Below, in pieces: positions 61,827-64,000 of a stretch of DNA of 64,000 nt. Source of the stretch: Roseiarcus sp963775575 (GTDB lineage: Bacteria; Pseudomonadota; Alphaproteobacteria; Rhizobiales; Beijerinckiaceae); the NCBI GenBank assembly GCA_963775575.1, contig CAVZJG010000004.1:372001-436000 (forward strand), written 5' to 3'. Every line of letters begins with the position of its first letter. Positions within the stretch are counted from its first letter, which is position 1. The notes below the pieces were generated by a model, which had not been told where the DNA came from, ran no database searches, and saw nothing but the letters and a program-made list of their open reading frames with translations. Position numbers and translations under genes: made by a program.

Positions 61827-62031
61827 GCTCCATTACGTCAAATTGCTGGTTCGCCCGATTGAAGCGAGGCGTTCGGCGCCGACTCCCTTTCGCGCAAGGC
61901 CGCGCGGCGGGTGAGCCTGCGGCGTTGGTGGACCGCGCGAAGCGCCGCGTGCTTCGCTTTGGCGGCGCGGTCGGAGCCAACCCCGCGCCGTCGCCGCTCG
62001 CGAAGACCGCGAACGCGACGAACGCAAATCC

Positions 62032-62310
62032 TCAGTAGCAGGCGATGAATTCTCGGAACACCCAGCCGATCGGAAGGCCATCCGAGAAGCGCGCGATATA
62101 GGCTCACGACTTGCCGTTGGCGTCGACGGAATTGTCGACGATCGAAACCAGCACGCCGTTGGTCAGTGCGCCGACGATGTTCCCCTGGGGCGACGAGCGC
62201 ACGTTCAACGGGGTTCCCGTGGGGTCCATGTCCTTGCAGCGCGACTGCGCGGCGGCGCTGGTCGCGTAAGCGCAGGAGATCAACAGGGCCAACGCCATGA
62301 TCTTTCGCAT
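62032..62310 (-). pseudogene. Secreted SH3-like protein with an in-frame stop
   Basis: ATG 62310 begins a signal peptide (KIMALALLISCAYATSAAA) and an SH3-type domain (PLNVRSSPQGNIVGALTNGVLVSIVDNSVDANGKS). A TGA at 62106-62104 interrupts, and the same frame continues AYIARFSDGLPIGWVFREFIACY to a TGA at 62034. Family members have Trp (TGG) there, so this is most likely a nonsense mutation removing the last third. The open part is 68 residues. Confidence 0.75.
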
Positions 62311-62506
62311 TGCCGATCGCCTTTTCATCTCGCTCGCGGGACGCCATCGTCGCGCGAAATCTCTGGCGCCCTGCGGGGCGCGGCGGCCTTGGTCAAGGCC
62401 GAGTCGACGGCTGCGACGCCATGACCGCCGCCGCGAAATCGCCGACCGGACGGAAAGCGCGCCGACGGCGTTTCGTCGGCGCGTCCGCCCTCCCGCCTCG
62501 CCTCCG

Positions 62507-63819
62507 CTACAGCCCCATCGCTTCGCCGTGCAGCGCGAGGTCGAGGCCTTCGCGCTCCTGCTCCGGGCGGACGCGCAGGCCAACCAGGGCGTCGACGATC
62601 TTCAGCGTGATCCAGGTGCCGACCGTGCACCAGACGATCGTCACGCCGACGCCGATCGCCTGGGCGAGGAGCTGCGACGGGCGCCCTCCAGCAGCCCCGA
62701 CACCCCGGCTTCGCCGCCGACGGCGCTGAGCGAGGCGGTGGCGAACACGCCGGCGAGCAGGGTGCCGAGCGCCCCGCCGACGCCGTGGACCCCGAACACG
62801 TCGAGCGAATCGTCGTAGCCGAGCCTTTGCTTCAGCGCGGTGCACGCGAAATAGCAGACGCCGCCGGCGAGCGCGCCGATGACGACGCCGTGCCAGGGCA
62901 GGACGAAGCCGGAGGCGGGGGTGATCGCGCCGAGGCCGGCGACCGCGCCGGAAATCAGTCCGAGCACCGAGGGCTTGCCGCGCTTGAGCCATTCGAGCGC
63001 GCTCCAGGTCAGTGCGCCCGTGCACGCCGAAAGGTGCGTCGCGACGATGGCGAAAGCGGCGCGCGGGCCTACCGCCAGCGCCGAGCCGCCGTTGAAGCCG
63101 AACCAGCCGACCCACAGCAGGCCGACGCCGATCACGGCGAGCGCCAGATCGGACGGCGCCAGGTTCTCGCGCCCGTATCCCTGCCGGGCGCCGACCATCA
63201 GCGCCGCGACCAGGCCGGCGACGCCGGCGTTGAGGTGAACCACCGTGCCGCCGGCGAAGTCGATCAGGCCGAGGCGCGCGAGAAAGCCGCCGCCCCACAC
63301 CCAGTGCGCGGTCGGGACGTAGACGATGAACAGCCACAGCGCGCAGAAGAGAAGAAAGGCGGAAAACTTCATCCGATCCGCGACGGCGCCGCCGACCAGC
63401 GCGCAGGTGATGACCGCGAAGGTCATTTGATAGGCCATGAACAAAACTTCGGGGATGGTCTTGGCGAACGGGCTGACCGAGTTGACGCCGGCGCCCAGGA
63501 GCAGCATCCGATCGAAGCCGCCGATCAACGCGCCGTCGCCGCAAAAGGTCAGGCTGTAGGCGAGCGCGAACCACAGCAGCGACACCACGCCGGCCGCGGC
63601 GACGCTCTGGGCCATCGTCGCCAGAACGTTCTTGCGCCGAACCATGCCGCCGTAGAACAGCGCCAGGCCGGGAAGCGTCATCAGCAACACCAGCGCCGTC
63701 GCCGCGATCATGAACGCGGTGTCGGCCGGATCGATCTTGCCGTCGGCGGCGAAGGCGGGCGCGGAAGAAACGATGAGCGCGGCCGCGGGGAGGCCGACGC
63801 GCGAAATCATGGGGTGCAT
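62507..63819 (-). pseudogene. amtB: Ammonium transporter AmtB with a frameshift
   Basis: A channel for ammonium uptake, about 436 residues if repaired. The first 380 codons are a normal AmtB after a signal peptide: LPGLALFYGGMVRRKNVL, AHWVWGGGFLARLGLIDFAGGTVVHLNAGVAGLVAAL, LWVGWFGFNGGSAL, and DDSLDVFGVHGVGGALGTLL with the pore histidine. Near 62680-62684 one base seems missing (GLLEG-A-PSQLL expected); the last helix and tail (LLAQAIGVGVTIVWCTVGTWITLKIVDALVGLRV) continue in another frame to 62507. Sequencing error or real loss cannot be separated. Upstream lies glnK, the standard partner. Confidence 0.85.
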
Positions 63820-63848
63820 GGACGCGATCTCGATGGCTGGGTGGAGGG

Positions 63849-64000
63849 TTAGAGCGCCTCGTCGTTGGTTTCGCCGGTGCGGATGCGCACGACGCGCTCC
63901 AGCGGGGTGACGAAAATCTTGCCGTCGCCGATCGTGCCGGTCAGCGCCGCCGAGCGGATCGTCTGGACGACCGTCTCGACGAGCGCGTCGGGAACGGCGA
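63849..64000 (-). CDS. glnK: PII nitrogen regulatory protein, C-terminal part (cut by window end)
   Basis: The last 49 residues of a PII protein: VPDALVETVVQTIRSAALTGTIGDGKIFVTPLERVVRIRTGETNDEAL. GDGKIFV and RIRTGE are the nucleotide-binding B/C-loop segments. Placed directly upstream of amtB, it is probably GlnK, which blocks AmtB when nitrogen is plentiful. The T-loop lies outside the window. Confidence 0.9.
   Translation of the reverse strand, partial: AVPDALVETVVQTIRSAALTGTIGDGKIFVTPLERVVRIRTGETNDEAL

Noticed and set aside
62104..62106. TGA read as selenocysteine in the SH3-like gene
   Set aside because: The conserved residue there is Trp, there is no adjacent selenoprotein gene and no obvious SECIS hairpin; a nonsense mutation is simpler.

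Overview
The window is GC-rich, gene-dense DNA of an alphaproteobacterium, most likely a member of the Hyphomicrobiales (Rhizobiales). The evidence is the short alphaproteobacterial prolyl-tRNA synthetase followed by lolC-lolD, and the order bamE / cytochrome-bc1 chaperone / yceD / plsX / fabH, together with Nfu, a K+-independent membrane pyrophosphatase and many GGDEF-EAL proteins. A methylotroph-like Beijerinckiaceae/Methylocystaceae relative is possible, but the sequence alone does not settle it. No rRNA, tRNA or CRISPR array was seen.

Layout. 1-4.6 kb: an exported-protein gene cut by a 176-bp IS66-type MITE, then proS and lolCD. 4.6-8.9 kb: accessory DNA with a broken acetyltransferase, a frameshifted lipoprotein gene, a small Cys-rich secreted protein, nfu and an internally deleted IS5 copy. 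8.9-14.2 kb: a probable shikimate/quinate-type cassette (MFS carrier, AroE-like dehydrogenase, AEC carrier), a second MFS exporter and recO. 14.2-21.2 kb: a tetratricopeptide block flanked by a second copy of the recO 3' end, a TPR-sulfotransferase, a TacAT-type toxin-antitoxin pair with a readable operator, and an AT-rich orphan membrane protein. 21.3-29 kb: an IS66 element with a frameshifted transposase, moaC-moeA, adenine deaminase, a GT8 glycosyltransferase, DUF423 and DedA. 29-36.9 kb: an insertion-sequence graveyard in which one glycosyltransferase gene is split by an IS1634-like and an IS66-like element, next to an IS5 element and a small inverted-repeat element that itself carries an IS1595 insertion.

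37-44 kb is the conserved core: hppA, bamE, bc1 chaperone, yceD, a DUF1097 gene, plsX and fabH. 44.4-47.7 kb holds an emrAB efflux operon with its MarR regulator and a perfect 10-bp-arm operator. 48-53.9 kb is a pyruvate dehydrogenase operon of the homodimeric AceE type (aceE, aceF, lipoyl-domain lpd), which is not the usual alphaproteobacterial PdhAB form. 53.9-59.7 kb has two GGDEF-EAL proteins and a HerA-like ATPase. 59.8-64 kb has an SDR protein, a YoaK-like membrane protein, an SH3-type secreted protein with an in-frame stop, a frameshifted amtB and the end of a PII (glnK) gene.

The most notable structures are mobile or rearranged DNA with exact boundaries: the MITE with its related IS66 sharing termini, the 507-bp inverted-repeat element encoding a 97-residue protein, the recO 3' duplication around the TPR block, and a family of short palindromic repeats. 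No complete novel defence or biosynthetic system could be demonstrated. The best candidates for undescribed function are the two adjacent membrane/TPR proteins at 14.3-16.3 kb and the orphan membrane protein at 20.3 kb.
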